Part shown: piece after piece, positions 26,309 to 34,339 of the stretch | How the letters are laid out: each line of letters starts with the position of its first letter | How positions within the stretch are numbered: position 1 is the first letter of the stretch | Origin: Ancylobacter koreensis | Lineage (GTDB): Bacteria; Pseudomonadota; Alphaproteobacteria; Rhizobiales; Xanthobacteraceae | Direction of reading: 5' to 3' | Assembly: GCF_023016525.1 (NCBI RefSeq) | Contig: NZ_JALKCG010000001.1 | Location: 682,001 to 746,000 of the forward strand | Length of the DNA stretch: 64,000 nucleotides | Program-made: the position numbers and the translations under genes | The notes under the pieces: model-generated | Seen by the model: only the letters and a program-made list of their open reading frames with translations | What the model was told of the DNA's origin: nothing | Database searches by the model: none

Positions 26309-26845
26309 GTGAGCGTGACGGCCGGATTGGCGGAGCTTTCCCTGCAGGCGCTGACGCCGGACCTCTTCCGCCCGTTCGGCCATGTGGTGGCGACGGGGGC
26401 TGGCGCGCCGGTGGCGGCCAATGCCGGCACGGCGTGGCGGCACGATGTGGCGGCGTTCGCGGGTGATGTCCGGCCCGGCAGCCGGCTCGTCGTCTCGCTG
26501 TTCGAGACCGCGCCGCAGGCGCTTCCCGCCGCTGTCACCCTGCTCGAGCGCCATCCCCATTCGCTGCAGATGATCGTCGCGCTTGAGGTCTCGCACGCTC
26601 TGCTCGCGGTCTGCGGCAGCGGCGCGGATGGCGCGCCGGACCTCTCGACGCTACGCGCCTTCCACTGCCGGCCGGGCGAGGGAGTGATCTACGCGCCCGG
26701 CGTCTGGCATGCGCCGCTGATCGGCATCGGCGGGCCGGGCCGCTTCCTCGTGCAGTCCTGGCAGGATGGCACGGCGGCGGACTGCGAGGAGATTGCTATT
26801 CCCCCGTGGGCCGTGCGGGCGCCAGCGGGGGAGGCGGCAAGATGA
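26309..26845 (+). CDS. allA: Ureidoglycolate lyase AllA
   Basis: The 178-aa protein belongs to the cupin-fold ureidoglycolate lyase family, which splits ureidoglycolate to glyoxylate and urea at the end of allantoin breakdown. Family landmarks are LFRPFGHVV, HPHSLQMIVAL, GEGVIYAPGVWHAPL and FLVQSW. The start is GTG 26309, preceded by AGGAG at ideal spacing. The gene lies divergent from the GntR regulator with an operator candidate between them. This ties the cluster to ureide rather than pyrimidine catabolism, and makes allantoate a plausible substrate of the 22425-23684 enzyme. Confidence 0.87.
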   Translation: MSVTAGLAELSLQALTPDLFRPFGHVVATGAGAPVAANAGTAWRHDVAAFAGDVRPGSRLVVSLFETAPQALPAAVTLLERHPHSLQMIVALEVSHALLAVCGSGADGAPDLSTLRAFHCRPGEGVIYAPGVWHAPLIGIGGPGRFLVQSWQDGTAADCEEIAIPPWAVRAPAGEAAR

Positions 26846-26850
26846 GGGCG

Positions 26851-27630
26851 CTACTGCGCCGCCGGGGCGAGCGCAACTCTATTCTCGTCGAGATGTTCGA
26901 TGCGCGCGGCGAGCGGGGCGGCGAGCCCGTGGGTCGGCTTGGCCGGCGGGCGGCTGAAGGTGCCGGCCTGCGCCTTGCGCGGCGCCAGCGTTACCAGCGT
27001 CTCGGCCATCTTCACCGCCGCGACGATGGGATCGACGATCGGCACTGGCACCTGTGCGCGCAGGCGCCCCGCCATGCCGGCGAGCGGCGCGCCGCCGAGG
27101 ATCACCACATCCGCCCCGTCGATCTCCACCGCCTCGCGCGACAGCTCGGCGATGGCCTGCTCGCGCTCGGCCTGCACGTTCTCGATGGAAGAGAAGGCGA
27201 GGCTGCGCGCGCGGATGCCGGCGCAGCGGGCGCCGAGGCGATAGGTGTCTACCGTATCTTGATACCAGTTTCCCATGGTGGTGGTGAAGGTGACGATGCC
27301 GAAGCGCTGGCCCAGCGTGCAGGCGGTGAGCATCGCCGCCTCCGCCATGCCGATTATGGGGATGTCGAACAGTTCGCGCGCCGGCAGCAGGCCCGGATCG
27401 CCGAAGGCGGCGAGCACCACGGCGTCGTAGTCGCGATGATGTTCGGCCAGCATCTCCAGCGTGATGGCGCCGGCGATCTGCGCTTCCGAGCGCGAGGCGA
27501 TGTAGGGCACGCCGCGCGCGGCGGTGAGGCCGGTCAGTTCCGTGCCCACCGCTGCCGCCGGGCGCGCGGCGGCGAGCAGCATCTGGGTGACGGCGTCGGT
27601 CATGTTCGGGTTGAGAACGAGAATGCGCAA
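26851..27630 (-). CDS. Asp/Glu/hydantoin racemase-fold protein lacking both catalytic cysteines
   Basis: The 259-aa protein aligns by eye with hydantoin and allantoin racemases (ILVLNPNMTDAVT, DPGLLPARELFDIPIIGMAEAAM, GIVTF). Racemases of this fold need two cysteines. Here the first position reads VVLAAFGDPG (Ala near 75 instead of Cys) and the second ILGGAPLAGMAG (Gly near 180 instead of Cys). Classical racemase chemistry is therefore unlikely. The rest of the domain is well preserved, so it is probably a subfamily with another activity and not a decayed gene. It follows the second GntR gene on the same strand, 12 bp away. Confidence 0.75.
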   Translation of the reverse strand: MRILVLNPNMTDAVTQMLLAAARPAAAVGTELTGLTAARGVPYIASRSEAQIAGAITLEMLAEHHRDYDAVVLAAFGDPGLLPARELFDIPIIGMAEAAMLTACTLGQRFGIVTFTTTMGNWYQDTVDTYRLGARCAGIRARSLAFSSIENVQAEREQAIAELSREAVEIDGADVVILGGAPLAGMAGRLRAQVPVPIVDPIVAAVKMAETLVTLAPRKAQAGTFSRPPAKPTHGLAAPLAARIEHLDENRVALAPAAQ

Positions 27631-27642
27631 GACGGCCCCCTG

Positions 27643-28389
27643 TCAGGCAGCGGCGCCCGCGCGCTCGCCGGCGGCGAGCAGCGCCAGCACGCCGGTGCCC
27701 GTATGCATGACATGGGCGGCGAGAAGCCGCCCGGCGGTGTCGGGCTCGCGCGCTTCGAGCGCGGCGAGGATGTCCCGGTGTTCCTGGATGGATTCGACCC
27801 AGCGAGAATGGGCGCCGAGGGCGAAATAGCGCGCGCGCTCGGCGCGGGCGAACAGCCAGCGGTGCATTTCCACCAGCGTCGCATTGTGCGCGCCGGCAAG
27901 GATGGCGCTGTGGATCGCCTGGTTGACTTCAAAATAGGCAGAAAGGTCGCCTGCTTCGTAATGGCGCTCCATCGTCGCCTGCATGTCGCGCAGCGCGGCG
28001 ATCTCGGACGCGGTGAGGCGACGCGCGGCATATTCGGCGGCGATGCGCTCGACGTTGGACAGCGCCTCGAACAGCTCGGTGATGTGCACGGCGTCCATCG
28101 GCGCGATGCGGGTGCTGCGGTTCGGGCGCAACTCCACCAGCCCCTGCGCCGCCAGCATCTTCACCGCCTCGCGCAGGGGCGTGCGGGAAATGCCGAGTTG
28201 CTCGCAAAGCTCGATCTCTACTATCGGGGCACCGGGTGGAAGCTTGCCGGTGACGATCATATGGCGAAGCTGGCGGGCCGCGCGCTCATGCAGGCCCGCA
28301 CGCGCCAGCCGCTCGCCTGCCTCGGTGTCCGCCGGGCGCGGCTTGCGCGGCCGCCCGCGCTTGCGAGGTATGTCTGTCTGTTCCGCCAC
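27643..28389 (-). CDS. GntR-family regulator, FCD subgroup
   Basis: The 248-aa regulator starts with a basic RKRGRPRKPRP stretch (AT-hook-like) before the winged helix (QLRHMIVTGKLPPGAPI, LGISRTPLREAVKML). The FCD effector domain follows, with FEVNQAIHSAI as its ligand-site helix. It is probably co-transcribed with the racemase-like gene downstream. Upstream, 96 bp from its start, is an inverted repeat TTGTAT-N5-ATACAA in an AT-rich stretch that could be its operator. It is distinct from the first GntR protein in sequence and in predicted site. Confidence 0.88.
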   Translation of the reverse strand: MAEQTDIPRKRGRPRKPRPADTEAGERLARAGLHERAARQLRHMIVTGKLPPGAPIVEIELCEQLGISRTPLREAVKMLAAQGLVELRPNRSTRIAPMDAVHITELFEALSNVERIAAEYAARRLTASEIAALRDMQATMERHYEAGDLSAYFEVNQAIHSAILAGAHNATLVEMHRWLFARAERARYFALGAHSRWVESIQEHRDILAALEAREPDTAGRLLAAHVMHTGTGVLALLAAGERAGAAA

Positions 28390-28971
28390 GTTTCGACCCT
28401 AGCACGGCGGGGCGCTGCCACCAGCCCCTTATGGCGCTGCAATTATAATCAGTTTCTGCCTTGGTTCTAGCCTTTTAGAGTAAATTGTATTCAACATACA
28501 AAAAATTGTTGCACGGCTTTCCCAGCGGGCTTTAACTGGCTGCGTTGCCTCCGCCGGACACTAGTCGGGTGCGTCCGATGGAGCATCGTGAAGTGCCGAA
28601 TTCCGGTCCCGGCGAGATTGCGTTCTGCGCTGGCGGCGTCGACAGCGGATGGTGGCGCGCGAGAACCGGCGCAAAGGAAAGGTGAGTAAGCACGGCAGTG
28701 CGGGCTTATTTTTTGGTCAAGATGCGGTCGTCTTGATGCTAATTTGCGCTTTATGGGCGGTATTGGCTGAGTATAGTGCGGATGTTTTCGCCGCACCGTT
28801 GGTGTAGCGCAGGGCGAAAATGCTCTTTCGGGTTGGCGTGCCCATCATCGTGATCCCGTCTGCGGATCCCGCTGTTGCGGCACGTGGCCGTCGCGGCGCG
28901 ATCCTGCGGTTCGACAACGATCGGGCTGTTCAGGACGGGGTCGTATCGGTTCTCAAGATCCGGAGGGGATC
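28390..28971. promoter_or_regulatory. AT-richer divergent intergenic region before the NMT1-type ABC operon
   Basis: This 582-bp gap is the longest gene-free stretch in the window and is clearly AT-richer than its surroundings at 28440-28510 and 28690-28800. It holds the palindrome at 28485-28501. TATAGT at 28772 and nearby AT-rich steps suggest a promoter for the ABC operon, but the -35 element is unclear. A 101-codon open frame on the minus strand (28491-28796) has no recognisable domain or good start and is not called. Confidence 0.45.
28485..28501. promoter_or_regulatory. Candidate GntR operator TTGTAT-N5-ATACAA
   Basis: TTGTAT (28485-28490) and ATACAA (28496-28501) form a perfect 6-bp inverted repeat with spacer TCAAC. 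GntR-family sites often have this TTGTAT...ATACAA form. It lies between the GntR gene (start 28389) and the ABC operon (start 28972), so it could control both. Binding is inferred. Confidence 0.5.
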
Positions 28972-30030
28972 ATGTGTGATCGTGACGGCACCTTCTTTCG
29001 CAATTTCTCGCGTCGCAGCTTCCTGAAGTCGTCCGTGGCCGGCGCCGCGGCGACCATCGCGCTGCCCGCCTCGCTGGCAAGCCTGCTGGCGCCGAACGCG
29101 GCGCGTGCCGCCGGCACAACCATCAAGGCGACGCACGGCTCCGGCTTCTGCAACATGGGCATCTTCCTCGCCAAGGAGCGGGAGCTGACCAAGGCCGACG
29201 GCGTCGATCTCGAATTCGTGGTGACGCCCTCGAACACCGAGATCACCACCATGTTCGGCGCGGGCCTCGTCGACATGTCGATGATCCCCTACTCGAACTT
29301 CATGACCCTCTACGATGCCGGCGCGCCGGTGAAGATCGTCGCCGGCGGTGGCGTCGAGGGCTGCATCATCGTCGCCAAGGAAGGCATCAACTCGGCCGCC
29401 GACCTGAAGGGCAAGACCTTCGGCACCTTCCAGGCCGACACGCTGGAAGTGCTGCCCTACGACTATCTCAAGAAGGCCGGCCTCTCCTTCAAGGATGTCG
29501 AGATCAAGTATCTCGACACCTCGCCCGAGCTCGCCCAGGCCTTCATGGCCGGCGCCATCGACGCCATCTGCCACATCGAGCCCTACGCCTCCCAGTGCGT
29601 GATCGGCCGCAAGGGCGCCAAGGTGCTCTCCAACGGCACCGACGTTTACGGCAAGGGCTATTCGGACTGCGTGCTCGCCGTGCGCACCCCGCTGCTCGAA
29701 AGCAATCCCGAGGCGGTGAAGGCGGTCATCAAGGCGCTGTTCGTCGCCCAGTCGCAGGCCGAGGCCGACAAGGAGGCCGCGCTCAAGGACACGGTCGGCA
29801 AGTACTACAAGACCAGCATGGAGGCGGCCAAGGACGCCTCCTCGAAGCAGCCGATCGTCGTCGACCAGCGCAACCAGACGCAGTTCATCATCGATCGTGG
29901 CCAGTCGATGATGGAACTCGGCTACGTCAAGAAGATGCCCGACCAGAATGCCTTCGACTGGAGCCTGATGGAGGCGGTGATCGCCGCCAACAAGCCGCTC
30001 TATGACAGCCTGAAGCTGAAGTCAGCCTGA
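28972..30030 (+). CDS. ABC transporter substrate-binding protein, NMT1/THI5-like (NitT/TauT type)
   Basis: The 352-aa protein has a twin-arginine signal (FSRRSFLKSSVAGAAA), suggesting export in folded form, with cleavage near ARAAG at about residue 47. The mature part has two-lobe binding-protein landmarks: GFCNMGIFLAKE, GLVDMSMIPYSNF and GAIDAICHIEPYAS. Ligands of this family include hydroxymethylpyrimidines, nitrate, taurine and nucleobase-like compounds. GGAGGGG precedes the ATG. It heads an operon with permease, ATPase, a nitrilase-family hydrolase and a heterocycle deaminase, so an N-heterocycle or ureide ligand is likely. Confidence 0.88.
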   Translation: MCDRDGTFFRNFSRRSFLKSSVAGAAATIALPASLASLLAPNAARAAGTTIKATHGSGFCNMGIFLAKERELTKADGVDLEFVVTPSNTEITTMFGAGLVDMSMIPYSNFMTLYDAGAPVKIVAGGGVEGCIIVAKEGINSAADLKGKTFGTFQADTLEVLPYDYLKKAGLSFKDVEIKYLDTSPELAQAFMAGAIDAICHIEPYASQCVIGRKGAKVLSNGTDVYGKGYSDCVLAVRTPLLESNPEAVKAVIKALFVAQSQAEADKEAALKDTVGKYYKTSMEAAKDASSKQPIVVDQRNQTQFIIDRGQSMMELGYVKKMPDQNAFDWSLMEAVIAANKPLYDSLKLKSA

Positions 30031-30062
30031 GGCCGGCCCCGGCCCGGCCACGGGCCCCAGAT

Positions 30063-30103
30063 CTGCCGCCGTCCGGCCCGCCCAAGCCTGCGGGCGGCGG
30101 CAG
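30063..30103 (+). terminator. Hairpin between binding-protein and permease genes
   Basis: CTGCCGCC (30063-30070) pairs with GGCGGCAG (30096-30103). The stem continues, after a bulge, with GCCCGC/GCGGGC (30076-30081/30090-30095). A smaller GGCCCG/CGGGCC hairpin lies just upstream at 30041-30056. There is no U-run, so an attenuating or 3'-end-protecting role is likely. Confidence 0.5.
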
Positions 30104-30137
30104 GTCCTGATCCAGCCAGCAGCCACGGAAGGACGCC

Positions 30138-31043
30138 ATGACAATGAGCGCAGACGCCGGCCGTCCCGCCCGCGGGGGAGCGCCGCTCGAACCGCCCCGC
30201 CTCTCGCTGTCGCCCGCCTGGCGCCGCCGTCTGGCGGCCATCGGCTGGGGCATCGTCTCGCTCGGCCTGTTCGCCGGCGTATGGGAAGCGCTGTGGTTCC
30301 TTGGCATGCTGAACCCGCTGCTGCTGCCGCCGCCGCACATGTTCCTCGCCGACATTCCCGGCACGCTGCAGTTCTTCGACCGCTCCAACCGCATCGGCTC
30401 GGTGGCCACGGGCGGCGGCGTCGGCGCGCTGCTGTTCACCATGGCCTCAACGACGCTGCGCGTGGTCATCGGCCTGTCGCTCGGCTTTTCCTGCGGCGTC
30501 GCGGTGGGCGCGGCGATCCATTACGTGAAGCTGCTGCGCAACCTGCTGCTGCCCACCATCCTCATGCTGGCGCCGATCTCGCCGGTGGCCTGGCTGCCGG
30601 TCGCCATCTTCGTCTTCGGCATCGGTGACGTGCCGGCGATCTTTCTCGTCTTCATCACGGTGTTCTTCGCTATCGTGTTGTCGACCGGGGCGCAGATCGA
30701 GAGCGTGCCGAAGAACTACATCCACGTCGCCCGCATCATGGGCGCCACCCAACGCCAGACCTTCTGGAAGGTGATCCTGCCCTCCATCCTGCCGAGCCTG
30801 TTCATGACGCTGCGGCTCAACCTCTTCGCCGCCTGGATGGTGGTGCTGATCGCCGAGACCGTCGGCGTCGGCACCGGCCTCGGCCAGATCACGTCCATGG
30901 CGCGCTCGACCTTCAACGCCAAGCTCGTCTTCTTCACCATGGCGATCATCGGCCTGCTCGGCTTCCTCTCGGACTTCGCCCTGCGGCAGGTCCAGCGCAA
31001 GATGCTGTGGTGGATCGCCCCCAATCAGGGAGGCGCGCGATGA
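30138..31043 (+). CDS. ABC transporter permease (NitT/TauT type)
   Basis: The 301-aa inner-membrane protein has about six helices and the BPD-type coupling loop around VPKNYIHVARIMGATQRQTFWKVILP (read in two parts). A 35-residue cytoplasmic N-terminus precedes the first helix. GGAAGG stands before ATG 30138. Its stop overlaps the ATPase start as ATGA, showing translational coupling. It forms the channel for the substrate bound by the preceding protein. Confidence 0.9.
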   Translation: MTMSADAGRPARGGAPLEPPRLSLSPAWRRRLAAIGWGIVSLGLFAGVWEALWFLGMLNPLLLPPPHMFLADIPGTLQFFDRSNRIGSVATGGGVGALLFTMASTTLRVVIGLSLGFSCGVAVGAAIHYVKLLRNLLLPTILMLAPISPVAWLPVAIFVFGIGDVPAIFLVFITVFFAIVLSTGAQIESVPKNYIHVARIMGATQRQTFWKVILPSILPSLFMTLRLNLFAAWMVVLIAETVGVGTGLGQITSMARSTFNAKLVFFTMAIIGLLGFLSDFALRQVQRKMLWWIAPNQGGAR

Positions 31044-31828
31044 GCCGTCCCGCCGTTTCGATCCAGTCCGTCTCCAAGCGCTGGACCCCTGAGGGCCGCG
31101 CGCCGGTGCAGGCGCTCAAGGACCTCAGCTTCGACGTCGAGCCGGGCGAGTTCATCGTGCTGCTCGGCCCCTCGGGCTGCGGCAAGTCCACCCTTCTCTA
31201 CATGATCGCGGGGCTGGAGGAGGTCTCGGGCGGTACTATCGCCTGCGATGGCGAGCCCGTCACCGAACCCTCCGCCGAGCGCGGGCTGATCTTCCAGGAA
31301 GCCTCGCTGTTCCCCTGGCTGACCATCGCCGACAACGTCGCCTTCGGCCTCTCCGTGCAGCATGTCCAACCGGTGCGCCGGCGCGAGATCGCGATCGAGA
31401 TGCTCAAGCGCGTCGGCCTCGGCGACATGCTGGACAAGAAGCCGGACGAGCTGTCCGGCGGCATGCGCCAGCGCGCCGCCTGCGCCCGTGCGCTCGCCAT
31501 GCGGCCCAAGGTGCTGATGATGGACGAGCCCTTCGCCGCGCTCGACGTGCAGACCCGCGCGCGCATGCAGGACTTCCTGCTGCAAATCTGGCGCGACAGC
31601 GGCGCCTCGATCCTGCTCGTCACCCATTCCATCGACGAGGCGATTTCGCTGGCCGACCGCGTGGTGGTGTTCACCGCCCGGCCCGGCCAGGTGAAGACCA
31701 TCGTCCCCATCGACCTGCCGCGCCCGCGCCAGAGCCGCGATCCGCGCTACCACGCCTATCGCGACATGTTCGCCGAATTGCTGGCGGACGAGGTGGATCG
31801 GGCCTTCGCCGAGCAGGAAGCGGTGTAG
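31040..31828 (+). CDS. ABC transporter ATP-binding protein (NitT/TauT type)
   Basis: The 262-aa ATPase has Walker [11 protein letters not shown]-loop IFQEASLFPWLTI, signature LSGGMRQRAACAR, Walker B VLMMDEPFAALD and switch LVTHSIDEA. LSGGM and EPFAALD are typical of the SsuB/TauB/NrtD group. Start ATG 31040 follows GGGAGG and overlaps the permease stop. The downstream hydrolase begins only 6 bp after its stop, so import and metabolism are coupled in one transcript. Confidence 0.93.
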   Translation: MSRPAVSIQSVSKRWTPEGRAPVQALKDLSFDVEPGEFIVLLGPSGCGKSTLLYMIAGLEEVSGGTIACDGEPVTEPSAERGLIFQEASLFPWLTIADNVAFGLSVQHVQPVRRREIAIEMLKRVGLGDMLDKKPDELSGGMRQRAACARALAMRPKVLMMDEPFAALDVQTRARMQDFLLQIWRDSGASILLVTHSIDEAISLADRVVVFTARPGQVKTIVPIDLPRPRQSRDPRYHAYRDMFAELLADEVDRAFAEQEAV

Positions 31829-31834
31829 CGCGCC

Positions 31835-32677
31835 ATGTCCGCCTCGTTTGCGCTTGCCGCCGTGCCGATCGGCCCGGCCGGCCGGGACCCCGCGCCCTGC
31901 TGGCGCGAGGCGGAGACCGGCATCGCCGCCGCCGCCGCGTCCGGCGCCGGCCTCGCCGTGCTGCCGGAACTGTTCGCGCTCCCCTACATAGCCGGCGAAG
32001 CACCTGCAGCATGGGCGCATCTGGCGGAGGATGAGGACGGGCCGACCAGCCGGCGCATGAGCGCGGCGGCGCAGGCCAGCGGCACCGCCGTGCTGTTCGG
32101 GCTTGCCCTGCGCGCGGGCGACGGCGCCCCTCTCAATGCCGCCCGCCTCGCCCGGCCGGACGGGAGGGTCGAGACGGTGGCAGTGAAGATCCATCTGCCG
32201 CCCCCCGGCCCCGGCGAACCCTATGGCGAGGCCCACCATTTCGCGCCGGGCGCGCCGCGCATCGCCACCTTCGATGTGGGACCGGTGCGTGTGGCAACGC
32301 TCATCTGCTATGACCGCCGCTTTCCCGAATGCTGGCGGGCAGCGGCGCAGGCCGGTGCCGATGTCGTCGCCGTCCTCGTCGGCGGCCCGGCGCCCGGCGA
32401 TCCGGAGGGGCTGTTCGCGGCGGAGCTTCAGGCAGGGGCGCGCTCCAACGCGGTCTATGCGGTGGCGGCCTCGCGCTACGGCACCGAGACCGTCAGCGGA
32501 CGCCCGGTGCGCCACGATGGCGAGACCCTCGCCGTCGGGCCGGATGGCGGGATGATCGCCCGCATGCCGCGCGGCGGCCCTCGCCGGCTCATCGTTCCCA
32601 TCGACCCCGGACGTCTCGCCCACGCCCGGGAGACCAATGCCACGGCACGGCGCCTGCGCCTGCCTCTTGCGAGTTGA
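31835..32677 (+). CDS. Carbon-nitrogen hydrolase (nitrilase superfamily)
   Basis: The 280-aa hydrolase shows the Glu-Lys-Cys triad in order: Glu in AVLPELFALPY (near 45), Lys in VAVKIHLPPP and Cys in TLICYDRRFPECW. Such enzymes cleave amides, nitriles or carbamoyl groups, and beta-ureidopropionase-like or omega-amidase activities are possible. It lies between an ABC ATPase and an ATZ/TRZ-type amidohydrolase, with 9 bp to the next gene, so it probably acts on the same imported compound, after or before ring deamination. Confidence 0.85.
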   Translation: MSASFALAAVPIGPAGRDPAPCWREAETGIAAAAASGAGLAVLPELFALPYIAGEAPAAWAHLAEDEDGPTSRRMSAAAQASGTAVLFGLALRAGDGAPLNAARLARPDGRVETVAVKIHLPPPGPGEPYGEAHHFAPGAPRIATFDVGPVRVATLICYDRRFPECWRAAAQAGADVVAVLVGGPAPGDPEGLFAAELQAGARSNAVYAVAASRYGTETVSGRPVRHDGETLAVGPDGGMIARMPRGGPRRLIVPIDPGRLAHARETNATARRLRLPLAS

Positions 32678-32686
32678 GGAAGCATC

Positions 32687-34228
32687 ATGGCTGAACTGAT
32701 CGTCCAGGCCCGCTGGGTCGTCACCGGGATCGCGGACCGCTTCACCCCGAACGTCATCGACGAAGGCGCCGTGCTCTCGCGCGACGGCGTCGTCGTCGCG
32801 GCGGGCACGCTGGAGGAGATGCAGAAGCTCGCGCCCTCGGCGGAGCTGCGCAAATACCCCGACCACGCGATGCTGCCGGGCTTCGTCAACAGCCACCACC
32901 ATGTCGGCATGACCCCGCTCCAGCTCGGCTCGCCCGACCATGCGCTGGAGCTGTGGTTCGCCAGCCGCATGCCGGCGCGGCGGCTCGACCTGACGCTCGA
33001 CACGCTCTACTCGGCCTTCGAGATGATCGCGTCGGGCATCACCACGGTGCAGCACATCCATGGCTGGATGCCGGGCGGCTACCCGGCGATCCACGGCGCT
33101 GCCAGCAAGGTGCTGGACGCCTACCGCTCGCTCGGCATGCGCGCCTCCTATTGCTACGCGGTGCGCGAGCAGAACCGGCTGGTCTATGAGGCGGACGAGG
33201 AGTTCTGCGCCCGCCTGCCGGCAGAGCTCGGCGAGAAGCTGGCGAAGCATCTGAAGTCGCAGGCCATGCCCTTCGACGATTTCCTCAAGCTGTTCGACCA
33301 GCTCACCGCCGAGAACGAGGGCCAGAGCCTCACCCGCGTCCAGCTCGCGCCGGCCAATCTGCACTGGTGCACCGACGAGGGCCTTCAGGCACTGAACGCC
33401 AAGTCGAAGGCGGCCGGCGTGCCGATGCACATGCACCTGCTGGAGACCATCTACCAGAAGGCATATGCCCGCCGCCGCACCGGCAAGACGGCGCTGCGCC
33501 ACCTCCACGACCTCGGCGTGCTCGGCCCGCACATGACGCTCGGCCATGGCGTGTGGCTGAACGAGGAGGATATCGACATCGTCGCCGATACCGGCACCTG
33601 CATCTGCCACAACTGCTCCTCCAATTTCCGCCTGCGCTCGGGCCTCGCGCCGCTGAACCGCTGGGAGGCCAAGGGCATCAATGTCGGCATGGGCCTCGAC
33701 GAGGCCGGCATCAACGACGACCGCGACATGCTCTCCGAGCTGCGCCTCGCATTGCGCGTGCACCGCGTGCCGGGCATGGACGACGCCGACGTGCCGACCT
33801 GCCCACAGGTGGTGAAGATGGCGACCGAGGCCGGCGCCATGACCACCGCCTTTGGCGCCTCCATCGGCCGGCTCGACGAGGGCCGCTTCTTCGACGCGGT
33901 GCTGATCAACTGGAACAAGGCGACCTATCCCTACCAGGACCCGGACATCCCGATGCTCGACACGCTGGTGCAGCGCGCCAAGACGGGGGCGGTGGACGCC
34001 GTCTTCGTCAATGGCGAGGTGGTCTATGAGGACGGCCGCTTCACAAAGATCGACCGCGAGGCGGTGCTGGCGGAGATAGCCGACACGCTGGGCAAGCCGC
34101 GCAGCGAGGAAGAGGTCGCCCGCCGGGAACTCGGCCACGCCGTGTTCCCCTATGTGAAGAAGTTCTACGAGGGCTATCTCCCCGAGGCCGAGCCGACCCC
34201 CTTCTACGCCAACTCGGCCCGGATCTGA
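32687..34228 (+). CDS. ATZ/TRZ-type amidohydrolase, possible 8-oxoguanine deaminase-like
   Basis: The 513-aa amidohydrolase contains the metal site motifs VNSHHHVGM (near 68-74), HMHLLETIYQ, LGHGVWLNEED and GLDEAGINDDRD in the order of the AtzB/TrzN/8-oxoguanine deaminase group. These enzymes remove amino or chloro substituents from purine, pyrimidine or triazine rings. It is somewhat longer than the usual 450-470 aa because of a C-terminal tail (EEEVARRELGHAVFPYVKKF). It ends the operon and is followed by a strong terminator. The exact substrate is not readable from sequence. Confidence 0.85.
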   Translation: MAELIVQARWVVTGIADRFTPNVIDEGAVLSRDGVVVAAGTLEEMQKLAPSAELRKYPDHAMLPGFVNSHHHVGMTPLQLGSPDHALELWFASRMPARRLDLTLDTLYSAFEMIASGITTVQHIHGWMPGGYPAIHGAASKVLDAYRSLGMRASYCYAVREQNRLVYEADEEFCARLPAELGEKLAKHLKSQAMPFDDFLKLFDQLTAENEGQSLTRVQLAPANLHWCTDEGLQALNAKSKAAGVPMHMHLLETIYQKAYARRRTGKTALRHLHDLGVLGPHMTLGHGVWLNEEDIDIVADTGTCICHNCSSNFRLRSGLAPLNRWEAKGINVGMGLDEAGINDDRDMLSELRLALRVHRVPGMDDADVPTCPQVVKMATEAGAMTTAFGASIGRLDEGRFFDAVLINWNKATYPYQDPDIPMLDTLVQRAKTGAVDAVFVNGEVVYEDGRFTKIDREAVLAEIADTLGKPRSEEEVARRELGHAVFPYVKKFYEGYLPEAEPTPFYANSARI

Positions 34229-34248
34229 TCCGGCGGGCGATGCCCCGG

Positions 34249-34274
34249 AAGCCGGCGCGTCAGCGCCGGCTTTT
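34249..34274 (+). terminator. Rho-independent terminator after the amidohydrolase operon
   Basis: AAGCCGGCGC (34249-34258) pairs perfectly with GCGCCGGCTT (34263-34272) around a GTCA loop and is followed by TT, giving TTTT at 34271-34274. It lies 21 bp after the stop. It is the clearest intrinsic terminator on the plus strand and sits in the longest convergent gap of the window. Confidence 0.85.
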
Positions 34275-34339
34275 CCATGTCGGCCCTGCCGGGCAGCTCT
34301 CGCGGTCCCGGTTGGCGCCGGCACCGTATCGGCTCCGGC

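Noticed and set aside
28491..28796. 101-codon minus-strand frame in the AT-richer gap
   Set aside because: It has no ribosome site, no domain and overlaps a palindromic operator candidate. It is most simply chance in a regulatory region.
31025..34324. Open frame of about 1,100 codons on the minus strand
   Set aside because: It is the antisense of the ABC ATPase, hydrolase and amidohydrolase genes. Its translation is His/Arg/Asp-rich with no domain. Long antisense frames are expected in GC-rich DNA.
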